DNA of 64,000 nt from Raineyella sp. W15-4. GTDB taxonomy: Bacteria > Actinomycetota > Actinomycetes > Propionibacteriales > Propionibacteriaceae. This document shows positions 8,144 through 16,703 of the stretch, in pieces (position 1 is the stretch's first letter; each line of letters begins with the position of its first letter). The stretch spans positions 372,001-436,000 of the forward strand of contig NZ_CP137079.1 of the NCBI RefSeq assembly GCF_033170155.1. Reading direction: 5' to 3'. The notes beneath the pieces are model-generated. The model was not told where the DNA came from and made no database searches. It saw nothing but the letters and a program-made list of their open reading frames with translations. A program made the position numbers and the translations under genes.

Positions 8144-9223
8144 TCAGCCGAGGGCGGCGTACAGCTGGTCGGCGGGCACCGCCCCGACGGCCACCCGGCC
8201 GTCCTCGGTGAGCACGGCGGAGAACAGGGTGCCCTGGAACAGTCGGCCGCTGCCCCACGAACCGCTCACCCTCGGCAGCGCGTCGATCAGCTGCTGGGCC
8301 TGCTTGGCCTGGTCCGAGGCGTCGGCGGAGCCGGTGGGCAGGCTGTCGACCTTCTGCACCACAACGGTGTCCCAGCCGTCGCCGACGACCTTCGGCCGGT
8401 CGGTGGAGCTGGTGCCGGTGGCCGCCTTGTCCGGGGCGGCGGTGGGCGCCGGCTGCTCGGTCACCGTCGTGCCGGCCGGTGCGGTGAAGGTGAAGAGCTT
8501 CGCGTCGGGTGCGGCGTAGTCGATCGAGGTGAAGCCGACCTGCACCGCGTGGTCCTGCGCGCCGACGGCGTCGACGGTGACCTGGAGCACCACGTGGGTC
8601 TGCGCGTCGATCGCCACCCGGGCCGAACGGACCAGTGTCTTCTCGGTCGCCGCGGGGGTGAGGACGAGTTCGTACGCGGCGCGCCCGGCGACCCGGCCGG
8701 TGCCGGTGGTGGTCACCGCGGTGCTGGGCTGGACCGCGGCCAGCAGCTGCTGGGCCGCCTGCTGCGGGGTGGTCGGGGTGGCGCCGGGGGTCGGTGCGGG
8801 CGTTGCGTTCGCCGGGGCGGTGAGCCGGGTGTGGGTGGCGGTCCGGTCGGCGCTGGCGTACGTCCAGACGTCGGAGCCGTTGCGGATCACCGAGGTCTCG
8901 GTGTTGTCACCGATCACCGAGACGCGGCCGCGGTCCTCACCGTCCAGCCAGACCCGCACTGTGTGGTTGCCGGTGAGCAGCCCGGTGAGGCCGGAGGCGT
9001 CCGTGCCGGTGCTGGTCGGCAGGGTGGGCAGGCCGAGATCGGTGCTGGTCTGCACGGTGCCGCTGAGCGTACGGGTGGTGGGGGACTGGACGTCGACGAG
9101 CAACTGTTCGGCCGACCGCTGCGGCAGGTCGGGGGCGGCCTGCGCGCTGGTGGCGGCGATCAGCCCGCCACCCAACAGGACGAGGCCGGCCGCGGCCGCC
9201 GTCCATCGCACCTTGGTGTCCAT
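8144..9223 (-). CDS. LolA-like exported protein
   Basis: The 359-residue protein starts with a classic Sec signal peptide, with hydrophobic residues 9-25 and a likely cut after AQA near residue 29. The mature part resembles the LolA/LppX/RseB beta-fold found in actinobacterial DUF2092-type proteins, which bind lipids or lipoproteins. A low-complexity Ala/Pro/Thr linker lies near residues 140-155. A TAGACT box 6 nt before the ATG suggests a leaderless mRNA and fixes the start. It is the first gene of an operon with an ABC exporter, so it may chaperone or sense the exported cargo. The family call rests on overall pattern and is moderately certain. Confidence 0.7.
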   Translation of the reverse strand: MDTKVRWTAAAAGLVLLGGGLIAATSAQAAPDLPQRSAEQLLVDVQSPTTRTLSGTVQTSTDLGLPTLPTSTGTDASGLTGLLTGNHTVRVWLDGEDRGRVSVIGDNTETSVIRNGSDVWTYASADRTATHTRLTAPANATPAPTPGATPTTPQQAAQQLLAAVQPSTAVTTTGTGRVAGRAAYELVLTPAATEKTLVRSARVAIDAQTHVVLQVTVDAVGAQDHAVQVGFTSIDYAAPDAKLFTFTAPAGTTVTEQPAPTAAPDKAATGTSSTDRPKVVGDGWDTVVVQKVDSLPTGSADASDQAKQAQQLIDALPRVSGSWGSGRLFQGTLFSAVLTEDGRVAVGAVPADQLYAALG

Positions 9224-9229
9224 GCGCCC

Positions 9230-9235
9230 AGTCTA
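9230..9235 (-). promoter_or_regulatory. TAGACT -10 box of the LolA-like operon
   Basis: On the minus strand TAGACT ends exactly 6 nt before ATG 9223, which predicts a leaderless transcript. Confidence 0.55.
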
Positions 9236-9301
9236 CTGGGGGTGAACCGGGGCAGACCCGGCTCCGGTTCACCGGGGAGCTGGTCATCCACTTCCGCTGA
9301 G

Positions 9302-9451
9302 CTATCGGGTGACCCGGTCTCGCCGGTAACCGGGTCGCCGCTTCTCGGCTGTCCAGGTCTCGTCGACCGACGCCTCGTCTGCGACCAGCTGGAACTCGTG
9401 CGGGTGGGAGTGGACCCAGTTCCGGAAGCCTGTCGCGCGTCCCCACCATGA
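9302..9451 (-). other. Intergenic open frame, possible coding remnant
   Basis: The 253-bp gap between the LolA-like gene and the GH31 gene holds a minus-strand frame of 49 codons without an ATG, bounded by stops at 9454 and 9304. Its middle reads NWVHSHPHEFQL followed by a charged tail, which looks more protein-like than random high-GC frames. No family was recognised. It may be a decayed fragment or chance. Confidence 0.2.
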
Positions 9452-9476
9452 TCAGCGCCGTGTGGTTCGTGGTGGC

Positions 9477-11636
9477 TCAGAGCGCCCGGATGCGGCGCGA
9501 GATCGCCGCGGCCCCGGCGTCCTCGACCCGGTGAAAGACCGGCGGCTGGCCGATCAGGGACCGGACCCGGACCACCCGGTCGCCCGGGTACTCCTCTCCG
9601 GTCCACACCAGCACCCACCGGCCCGGCGGCAGCGACACCTCGCGGCCGCCTGCACCGGGCTGCAGCACCGGGGCGACCAGGAAGCTGGGCCCGAAGAAGT
9701 ACTGGTCGTCGCGGCCGGCGGCCGCGGAGCCGGGCACCTCGACCCAGCAGTGCCGGATCGCCGGCAGGTCGTCCGCGACCACCTCGGCTCGGTAGCCGGC
9801 CAGCTCCCGGAACACCCGGGTCTGCTGGGCGAAGGCCGGGGCGGCCGGCTGGTCCCAGACCTGGGCGTTCTCCGCCGGCCGGTTGCTCTCGTGGGTCCGC
9901 AGCACCGGCGACCACACGCACCACTCGCTCCAGCGCAGCAGCAGCTCGGCGTCCCGGCGGGCCCGCACCACCCGCTGGGGCAGTGAGGTGTAGCCGCCGG
10001 CGTCGGCATGCATCAGCGGCAGCCCGCTCACGCCGCCGGCCAGCATGCCGAGCAGGGCGGAGGCCATCCCGTCGTACGCGTCCCAGGAGGTCAGCTGGTC
10101 ACCGGCCCAGTGCGCGGCCCGCGAGCCGCGCCAGGCCGAGCGGTGGAAGACGAACTCGTCGGCGCCCCGCACCGACGCGTTGAGCTGCTCCCACAGCAGC
10201 GGCCACCGGTTGTGCAGCTCGCGCGGGTCGCCGTCGTGCAGCACCGCGTCGAAGGGCAGCGACTCGCCGAAGTCGGCCATCCACCCGCCGGTCCGCGGCA
10301 TCGCGGCGATCACCTCACCGAACCAGGCGTACGCCGCCGGGTTGGTCAGGTCCACCATCGCCGCACCGAACCCGTCCTGGTCGAGGATGTACGGCCCGCC
10401 GTCGGGGTGACCGACCAGGAAGCCGCGTTGCAGCGCCTCGTGGTAGAGGTCGCGGCGCACCCCGCCGGGCTTCTCCCCGGCGTCGACGACGAACGGGTTG
10501 ATGTAGGTGAGCACCCGGATGCCGCGCTGCCCGAGCTCGTCGACCAACTGGTCCCAGTCCGGGTAGAGGCGCCGGTCCAGCTCCCAGGTCCACCACAGCC
10601 GGCTGCCGAAACCGGTACTGCGTTGGCCGACCCAGTCCTGCAGCCACACCCCGGAGATCGCCGCGCCGTCGAGGGCAGCGAGCTTGCGGCGCACCTCGGC
10701 CGACCCGCCCTGCAGGCCGAGGATCGCGCCGGTGCCGGTCCAGCCCGGGACGGTGTCGTGGGGTGCCCGGACCAGCTCCCGCGGGGTCGGGGCGGTCCGC
10801 CAGCGGGCGGTGAGCCGGCGGTCCCAGACCGACACCTCCAGCCGGTCGCGCAGGTCGACCTCGGCCACCCGGTCCTGGCTCCAGTCCAGTCCCCGCAGGC
10901 CCGCAGTGACCAGGGTGGGCATCGGGGCGTACGTGGTGGTCGGTGACCCGCCGGCACCCTGGGTCTTCTCGGCCAGCACGGTCACCGGCTGCTTGCCACG
11001 GCCCACCCCCTGCTCCCGGGTGACCAGCACGACGTCGCGGCCGCGCAGGTCGAAGCCGGTGGCCTGGGCGCCCAGGCCGTGCACCCCCTCGTCGACCGCC
11101 AGGTCGGAGCGGAGCAGCACCAGGTCCGCGTCCGGCACCTCGAGGTCCACCTCGAGCACGTCCCCGCGGGAGCCCAGGGTCAGCTGCCAGTCCGGCCCCT
11201 CGCCAGGTCGGACGCCGAACCGGCCGGTGAGCCGCAGCGTGTCGGTACCGAGGGCCTCGGCGCTCTCGCACCGAGCGTCGGTCCAGATCCGGTCGAGCCG
11301 ACGCCGGTCGCTGAAATGCCCGGTGACGTCGGTCCACTCCAGCGTCCCGCGGCCGGCGCCGATCACGCCGGCCCGCGCCCACCACACCGGTGTCCCGGCG
11401 CGCAGCACCCGGAACCGTCGGTTCCGCGGCACTCCGGGCCCGCCCAGCTCCACCCGGTGCCCGCCGAGGTCGTACGTCCCGGCGGCCGGTCCGGGATCCC
11501 AACTGCCCGCCGGCAGCTGCGGCGGCGGGGCGTACGGGCTGCGGACGGCGATCCCGCCGGCCGTCAGGGCTCCCACGGCCAGCACACCGCCGCCCAGCGC
11601 CAGTGCCGACCGTCGATCCACCCGCATGGCTGCCAT
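9477..11636 (-). CDS. Exported GH31 glycosidase, sulfoquinovosidase-like
   Basis: This 719-residue family 31 hydrolase begins with a Tat-like export signal (VDRRSALALGGG, then a hydrophobic stretch to about residue 31). The nucleophile is Asp455 in WMADFGES and the acid is Asp513 in AGDQLTSW. Residues that recognise the sulfonate of sulfoquinovose in E. coli YihQ (Q262, Q288, R301, W304, Y508) have counterparts Gln309, Gln333, Arg346, Trp349 and Tyr549, with identical spacing for Q-R-W and for acid-Tyr. ATG 11636 has GAGGTGG 4 nt upstream. YihQ is cytoplasmic; this one appears to be exported. No sulfoglycolysis genes are adjacent. A general alpha-glucosidase is the alternative. Confidence 0.8.
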   Translation of the reverse strand: MAAMRVDRRSALALGGGVLAVGALTAGGIAVRSPYAPPPQLPAGSWDPGPAAGTYDLGGHRVELGGPGVPRNRRFRVLRAGTPVWWARAGVIGAGRGTLEWTDVTGHFSDRRRLDRIWTDARCESAEALGTDTLRLTGRFGVRPGEGPDWQLTLGSRGDVLEVDLEVPDADLVLLRSDLAVDEGVHGLGAQATGFDLRGRDVVLVTREQGVGRGKQPVTVLAEKTQGAGGSPTTTYAPMPTLVTAGLRGLDWSQDRVAEVDLRDRLEVSVWDRRLTARWRTAPTPRELVRAPHDTVPGWTGTGAILGLQGGSAEVRRKLAALDGAAISGVWLQDWVGQRSTGFGSRLWWTWELDRRLYPDWDQLVDELGQRGIRVLTYINPFVVDAGEKPGGVRRDLYHEALQRGFLVGHPDGGPYILDQDGFGAAMVDLTNPAAYAWFGEVIAAMPRTGGWMADFGESLPFDAVLHDGDPRELHNRWPLLWEQLNASVRGADEFVFHRSAWRGSRAAHWAGDQLTSWDAYDGMASALLGMLAGGVSGLPLMHADAGGYTSLPQRVVRARRDAELLLRWSEWCVWSPVLRTHESNRPAENAQVWDQPAAPAFAQQTRVFRELAGYRAEVVADDLPAIRHCWVEVPGSAAAGRDDQYFFGPSFLVAPVLQPGAGGREVSLPPGRWVLVWTGEEYPGDRVVRVRSLIGQPPVFHRVEDAGAAAISRRIRAL

Positions 11637-11657
11637 CGTTCCACCTCGGGTGCCATG

Positions 11658-11663
11658 TACGGT
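11658..11663 (+). promoter_or_regulatory. TACGGT -10 box of the AarF-like gene
   Basis: TACGGT is followed by 6 nt and then ATG 11670, predicting a leaderless transcript and favouring this ATG over the one at 11655. Confidence 0.45.
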
Positions 11664-11669
11664 GGTCCC

Positions 11670-13337
11670 ATGCCCGGTCACCTCCAGAGGTACCGCGAGA
11701 TCGCCCAGGTGCTCTCCCGCAACGGCCTCTACGCCACGGCCTACCAGGCCGGTCTGGGCCGTTGGCTGCCCTCGCTGGGACACGGCTACGTCAATCCGCG
11801 CGAGGACGACGACATCCGCCCGGAGATCCTCGTCCAGACCTTCCGGGACCTTGGCACCACGTACGTGAAGTTCGGCCAGGCGCTGTCGATGCGCCGCGAC
11901 CTGCTGCCGGACGCCTACTGTGACGCGCTGGGCACGCTGACCGACAGCGAACCGCCGATCCCGGTCTCCGACATCCGGGCCGTGGTGCGGGCCGACCTCG
12001 GCGCCGACGTCGGGGAGCTGTTCGCTTCCTTCGACGAGGTGGCGATCGCGACCGCCTCGATCGGCCAGGTGCATGCCGCGGTGCTGAAGGACGGCCGCGA
12101 CGTGGTGGTGAAGGTGCGCAAGCCGGGCGTGGTGGACAAGGTCACCGAGGACCTGGAGATCCTCGGCAACATCGCCCGACACCTGGAGCGCAACTCGGGC
12201 TTCTTCTCCGACATCGGGGTCACCGGTCTGGTGGAGGAGTTCAGCCGGGCGCTGCGGGCCGAGATGGACTACACCATCGAGGCGCACGCCTGCGAGGAGT
12301 TCGGCACCTACTTCGCCGGCGACAAGCGGATCCACATCCCCTGGATCCACTGGGACACCAGCTCCACCCGGGTGCTGACGATGGAGCGGCTGACCGGGAT
12401 CCGGGTCGACAACGTCACCGCCCTCGACGCCGAGGGCGTCGACCGGCACTCGCTGGCCCTGCGCAGCTGCGAGATGCTGCTGCGGATGGTCTTCGAGATG
12501 GGGAAGTTCCACGCCGATCCGCACTCGGGCAACCTGCTGATCGAGCCGGACGGCACCATCGGTGTGATCGACTTCGGCATGGTCGGCCGGATGACCGCGA
12601 CGATGACCCGCCAGTTCGCGGCGATCATCGTCGGGATGTACCGCAACGACGCCAACGTCGTCGCCGAGGCACTGGTCGCCCTGGCCCCGCCGCGCGGCCG
12701 GCTGGACCGCTCGGCGCTGCGCCGCGAGGTCTCCGGGCTGCTCGCCGCGATGGAGGGGCGCCGGCTCACCGACGTGCGGATGGTCGACGTCGGGATGTAC
12801 CTGTTCCGGATCGTCCGCAACCAGCGGCTGGCGTTGCCGGCGGACATCGTCCTGCTGGTCCGGATGCTGACCATCGTGGACGGGCTGGGCCGCCGCCTCG
12901 ACCCGACGTTCGCCCTCTCCGACGCGCTGAACCCGTTCGCCGAGCGGCTGCTGCTGCAGCGCCTCGACCCGCGCTACTGGGCCGGCCGGGCCCGCGAGGC
13001 GACCCTCGACGCGGTGATGTTCAGCACCGAACTGCCCTCGTACGCCCGCCGGCTGGTGGAGCGGCTGGACAAGGACGGGGTGGACATCAACCTGCGGGCC
13101 GAGGAGTTCGACCCACTGGTCACCCGGGTCGAGGGGATGACCGACCGGCTGGTGCTCGGCATGGTGGTGGCCGCGATGATCGCGGGCGGCTCCAACATCC
13201 TGGTCGCGAACACCGACCGGTTGGGCCGGTTCGCCGGCCCGGTCCTCGGCGGCATGTGGGCGGTCCTCGGCGCCACCGGCGGCTATCTGGCCTGGACCGG
13301 CCGGCCCTGGGGACGGGTGAAGGGCCGCAAGCGCTGA
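11670..13337 (+). CDS. AarF/UbiB/ABC1-family atypical kinase
   Basis: The 555-residue protein has the hallmark UbiB-family motifs in order: KFGQALSMRRD (the KxGQ motif, near residue 70), the nucleotide-binding VVVKVRKPG, the catalytic HADPHSGNLL and the metal-binding IDFGMVG. One or two hydrophobic segments near the C-terminus suggest membrane attachment. UbiB proteins support isoprenoid quinone biosynthesis or lipid handling through ATPase activity; in an actinobacterium the quinone would be menaquinone, and the exact role is not established. It is divergent from the GH31 gene and 40 bp ahead of the acyl-CoA ligase gene. Confidence 0.9.
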   Translation: MPGHLQRYREIAQVLSRNGLYATAYQAGLGRWLPSLGHGYVNPREDDDIRPEILVQTFRDLGTTYVKFGQALSMRRDLLPDAYCDALGTLTDSEPPIPVSDIRAVVRADLGADVGELFASFDEVAIATASIGQVHAAVLKDGRDVVVKVRKPGVVDKVTEDLEILGNIARHLERNSGFFSDIGVTGLVEEFSRALRAEMDYTIEAHACEEFGTYFAGDKRIHIPWIHWDTSSTRVLTMERLTGIRVDNVTALDAEGVDRHSLALRSCEMLLRMVFEMGKFHADPHSGNLLIEPDGTIGVIDFGMVGRMTATMTRQFAAIIVGMYRNDANVVAEALVALAPPRGRLDRSALRREVSGLLAAMEGRRLTDVRMVDVGMYLFRIVRNQRLALPADIVLLVRMLTIVDGLGRRLDPTFALSDALNPFAERLLLQRLDPRYWAGRAREATLDAVMFSTELPSYARRLVERLDKDGVDINLRAEEFDPLVTRVEGMTDRLVLGMVVAAMIAGGSNILVANTDRLGRFAGPVLGGMWAVLGATGGYLAWTGRPWGRVKGRKR

Positions 13338-13365
13338 CCTCCGGCGCGGCCCACCTACGGCCGCG

Positions 13366-13371
13366 TAACCT
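13366..13371 (+). promoter_or_regulatory. TAACCT -10 box of the acyl-CoA ligase gene
   Basis: TAACCT is followed by 6 nt and then ATG 13378. The ligase gene therefore probably has its own leaderless promoter despite lying only 40 bp after the previous gene. Confidence 0.5.
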
Positions 13372-13377
13372 GATCGC

Positions 13378-15090
13378 ATGACCGCGTCCTCCGTGTCTTC
13401 CACGCCGTCCGCCACGCCCCCCTGGGTCGCCGCCTACCAGCCCGGGGTCCCCGCCGAGATCGAGTTGCCGACCACCTCGTTGGTGGAGATGTTCGAACGC
13501 TCGGTGGCCGAGGGCGGTGCGGCCGTGGCGATGACCTTCTTCGGCCGCACCACCACGTACGCCGCCCTCGGCGAGCAGGTCCTCCGTGCTGCCGAGGGGC
13601 TGCGCCGGCTGGGCGTACGCGCCGGCGACCGGGTCGCCCTGATGCTGCCGAACTGTCCCCAGCACGTCGTCGCGTTCTACGCGGCGCTGCGGCTGGGCGC
13701 CGTCGTGGTGGAGCACAATCCGCTCTACACCGCCCACGAACTGGACGAGCTGTTCGCCGACCACGGCGCCCGGGTGGCGATCGCCTGGGACGTCGCGGTG
13801 GGCAAGCTGCAGGAGTTCCCGGCCGAGCTCCGCCCGGACGTCATCATCGCGGTGAACCTGGTGGAAGAGTTCCCGGTGGCGATGCGGGCCGCCCTGCGGC
13901 TGCCGGTGGGCTCGCTGCGCCGGACCCGCGCCGCGCTGACCGCGCCGACCCGCGGGACGATGCGGTGGCGGGCACTGCTGGCGGATCAGCCGGTCGACCC
14001 GGAGGTGCCGCGGCCCACGGTGCAGGACCTCGCGGTGATCCAGTACACCTCGGGCACCACCGGGCACCCGAAGGGGGCGATGCTCACCCACTTCAACCTC
14101 TACGCCAATGCCCTGCAGGGCAAGGCCTGGATGAAGGACGCGCAGTACCGCACGGAGAACTTCTACGCGGTGCTGCCGATGTTCCACGCCTTCGGGATGA
14201 CCCTCTACCTGACCTACGGCGTGCTGCGGCAGGCGAACCTGGTGCTGTTCCCGAAGTTCGACGTCGACCTGGTGCTGAAGGCGGCGAAGCGGTTCCCGCC
14301 GACGGTCTACTGCGCCGTCCCGCCGATCTACGAACGGACCGCGCGGGCGGCGATCGAGCGTGGGGTGTCGCTGGCGTCGGCGAAGTTCTGCATCTCCGGG
14401 GCGATGGCGCTGACCGATCCGATCGTCGAGCTGTGGGAGTCGGTCTCCGGCGGGCTGCTCGTCGAGGGGTACGGGATGACCGAGTCCTCGCCGGTGGCGC
14501 TCGGCAACCCGTTCTGGCCGACCCGGCGCACCGGCACCATCGGGGTGCCGTTCCCCTCCACCCTGATGAAGGTGGTCGACCCCGACGACCCGACCCGCGA
14601 GGTGGCGCAGGGGGAGCGCGGCGAACTGCTGCTCAAGGGCCCGCAGGTGTTCCAGGGCTACTGGAACAACCCCGAGGAGACCGCGAAGACCCTGTTGCCC
14701 GACGGCTGGCTGCGGACCGGCGACATCGTCGTGGTCGACGCCGACGGCTATACCACCATCGTCGACCGGGCCAAGGAGCTGATCATCACCGGTGGGTTCA
14801 ATGTCGCCCCCTCCGAGGTCGAGGAGGTGATCCGGGCGATCCCGGGGGTGAAGGACGTCGCGGTGGTCGGCAGACGGCGCCCGGACGGCTCCGAGACCGT
14901 CATCGCGGTGGTCGAGCCCGAGCCCGGCGCCCGGATCGACGAGGACGCCGTCCGGACCCACTGCCGGGGGCTGCTCGCCGCCTACAAGGTGCCCCGCCGG
15001 GTGATCACCGCCGAGGGGGAGCTGCCACGGTCGATGCTCGGCAAGGTGCTGCGCAAGCAGGTCCGGGAGGCGCTGCCGGCGGACCTGTGA
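13378..15090 (+). CDS. Long-chain fatty acid-CoA ligase (FadD-like)
   Basis: The 570-residue ANL-superfamily enzyme activates a carboxylic acid as an acyl adenylate and transfers it to CoA. Motifs are YTSGTTGHPKGAM (phosphate-binding loop, about residues 223-235), GYGMTES, DGWLRTGD and the C-terminal catalytic Lys within LGKVLRKQ near residue 560. Length and motifs match long-chain FadD enzymes better than acetate or benzoate ligases, but chain length cannot be read. It is the last gene before a strong hairpin that separates it from the convergent amidase operon. Confidence 0.88.
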   Translation: MTASSVSSTPSATPPWVAAYQPGVPAEIELPTTSLVEMFERSVAEGGAAVAMTFFGRTTTYAALGEQVLRAAEGLRRLGVRAGDRVALMLPNCPQHVVAFYAALRLGAVVVEHNPLYTAHELDELFADHGARVAIAWDVAVGKLQEFPAELRPDVIIAVNLVEEFPVAMRAALRLPVGSLRRTRAALTAPTRGTMRWRALLADQPVDPEVPRPTVQDLAVIQYTSGTTGHPKGAMLTHFNLYANALQGKAWMKDAQYRTENFYAVLPMFHAFGMTLYLTYGVLRQANLVLFPKFDVDLVLKAAKRFPPTVYCAVPPIYERTARAAIERGVSLASAKFCISGAMALTDPIVELWESVSGGLLVEGYGMTESSPVALGNPFWPTRRTGTIGVPFPSTLMKVVDPDDPTREVAQGERGELLLKGPQVFQGYWNNPEETAKTLLPDGWLRTGDIVVVDADGYTTIVDRAKELIITGGFNVAPSEVEEVIRAIPGVKDVAVVGRRRPDGSETVIAVVEPEPGARIDEDAVRTHCRGLLAAYKVPRRVITAEGELPRSMLGKVLRKQVREALPADL

Positions 15091-15091
15091 G

Positions 15092-15127
15092 GCGGGTGCC
15101 CTCCGCCCGTGAGCGGAGGGCACCCGC
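15092..15127. terminator. Perfect 15-bp bidirectional hairpin
   Basis: Positions 15092-15106 and 15113-15127 are exact reverse complements around a 6-nt loop. The hairpin lies between the convergent acyl-CoA ligase and amidase genes and begins 1 nt after the ligase stop. There is no U-tract on either side. It probably insulates the amide island on its left edge. Confidence 0.8.
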
Positions 15128-15152
15128 GCCGATGACCTGGCGGTGCCCCGCG

Positions 15153-16703
15153 TCAGGCGTGCGCAGAGGCGGTCAGCGGCGACGGGAACTCGCCGCGGAT
15201 CCGTTCCCAGGCCGCCGCCACCCGGAGCCCCAGGGCATCGTCGAACCGCGGTGCGACGATCATCATGCCGACCGGCAGGCCGTCGGACAGTCCCGCGGGC
15301 ACCGAGGTGGCGGGGTGACCCGAGATGTCGAACGGCGCGGTGTTGCCCACCATGTCGAGTGCCTTCCCGGCGTATTCCTCCGGCTCGGCCGAGGGATCGA
15401 CGAGCGGGGCCGGGAGGAAGGGGATGGTCGGCAGCACCAGGACGTCGTAGGCGGTGAGCGCCCGGTCATAGGCGTCGATGAGGTAGGGCACCAGGCGCCG
15501 GGCCCGGGCGTACACGGCGCCTCCGGTGGTCCTCAGGGTGTATTCGCCGGTCACCGCGAGGGAGCGCACCGTGTCTGCGAGCCGGTCCGCCTGCTCGAAC
15601 CGCTGGCGACCGAAGTACTCCATGATGGCCGGATCGTAGTAGCCGTCGACGTTCAGCCCGTACCCACTGCCGTTGAGCATCTGGTAGGTGGCGCCGTCGG
15701 TCGCGATCACGTTCCACAGATCGAGGGCGACGTCGCGGTGCCAGGGCACACTCACCTCGCCGACACTGGCGCCCGCCTCCCGGAGCGCCTCGGCCGCTTC
15801 GCGCACGGTCCGGTCCACGCCCGGGTCCGACACCCCGGGGATGCCGAAGCCCTCCCGGAGCAGGCCGATCCGCAGTCCCTCGACACCGAGTCCGAGCGAT
15901 CCGACATAGTCCTGCGGGGCATGCCCGTCGAGCTGGCGCGGGTCGAGTCCGTCACGTCCGGCGATCACCCCCAGGGTGACGGCGACGTCCGTGACGGAAC
16001 GGGCCATCGGGCCGATGTGGTCGATCGTGCGTTCGATCGGGAACGCTCCGGTGTAGGGCACCAGGGTGTGCGTCGGCTTGTGGCCGACCACACCGCTCCA
16101 CGCCGAGGGCATCCGGATCGATCCGCCCTGGTCGCAGCCGATGGCGATGTCGACCTGGCCGGTGGCCAGCAGCACCGCGCTGCCGCTGGACGAACCGCCC
16201 GCCGACCGGGTGGGATCCCAGGGATTCGTCACCGGGGCGGGCTTGGAGGTGAAGCTGGCGCCGGAGAGGCACAGGTCCTCACAGACGGACTTCCCGACGA
16301 TGGTCCCGCCGGCTGCGAGCAGACGGGTGACGACCGTGGCGTCCTCCTGGGCGACGAAACCCTCGAGGCTGTACGAACCGTTCATCAGCGGCAGGCCGGC
16401 CACCGAGACGTTGTCCTTGATGGCGATGGTCTTGCCGTCGAGCGGCCCGCGGCCGGTCGGCGGGATCACCGTGGTGGCTGCCCAGGCGCCGTGGGGATCG
16501 TCCTCCGGGGCGGCCTTGCCCACCGGCCGGTCCACTTCCGGCACCGTGACGGTCGTGTCGTAGAGAGCGTCGATCCGGTCGTACGAGTCGAGCGTTGCGG
16601 CAGCCATGCGCTGGAACGCTCCGACCTCGTCGGCCGTGAGGTGGTAGCCCTGCCTGCCGGCGGCTTCGGTGATCTGGTCAGTGGTCGGGCGTGGGATGGT
16701 CAT
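15153..16703 (-). CDS. Amidase-signature amidase (enantioselective AmdA type)
   Basis: The 516-residue enzyme hydrolyses carboxamides to acid and ammonia with a Ser-cisSer-Lys triad: Lys96 in AIKDNV, cis-Ser in the GGSSSGS loop (about 171-172) and nucleophile Ser195 in DQGGSIR. The whole protein closely follows the Rhodococcus enantioselective amidases known from nitrile-hydratase clusters, for example MNGS, DATVVTRLLAAG and CEDLCLSG. No nitrile hydratase is present here. ATG 16703 overlaps the amiB stop (ATGA) and has GAGGAG upstream. Having this enzyme beside AmiE gives the operon two amidases of unrelated folds, probably for different amide sizes. Confidence 0.92.
   Translation of the reverse strand: MTIPRPTTDQITEAAGRQGYHLTADEVGAFQRMAAATLDSYDRIDALYDTTVTVPEVDRPVGKAAPEDDPHGAWAATTVIPPTGRGPLDGKTIAIKDNVSVAGLPLMNGSYSLEGFVAQEDATVVTRLLAAGGTIVGKSVCEDLCLSGASFTSKPAPVTNPWDPTRSAGGSSSGSAVLLATGQVDIAIGCDQGGSIRMPSAWSGVVGHKPTHTLVPYTGAFPIERTIDHIGPMARSVTDVAVTLGVIAGRDGLDPRQLDGHAPQDYVGSLGLGVEGLRIGLLREGFGIPGVSDPGVDRTVREAAEALREAGASVGEVSVPWHRDVALDLWNVIATDGATYQMLNGSGYGLNVDGYYDPAIMEYFGRQRFEQADRLADTVRSLAVTGEYTLRTTGGAVYARARRLVPYLIDAYDRALTAYDVLVLPTIPFLPAPLVDPSAEPEEYAGKALDMVGNTAPFDISGHPATSVPAGLSDGLPVGMMIVAPRFDDALGLRVAAAWERIRGEFPSPLTASAHA

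Noticed and set aside
9477-13415. A single 1312-codon minus-strand frame covering the GH31 gene and beyond
   Set aside because: Its first 593 codons are antisense to the AarF-like gene, which has clear kinase motifs. Only the part from 11636 downward is GH31.
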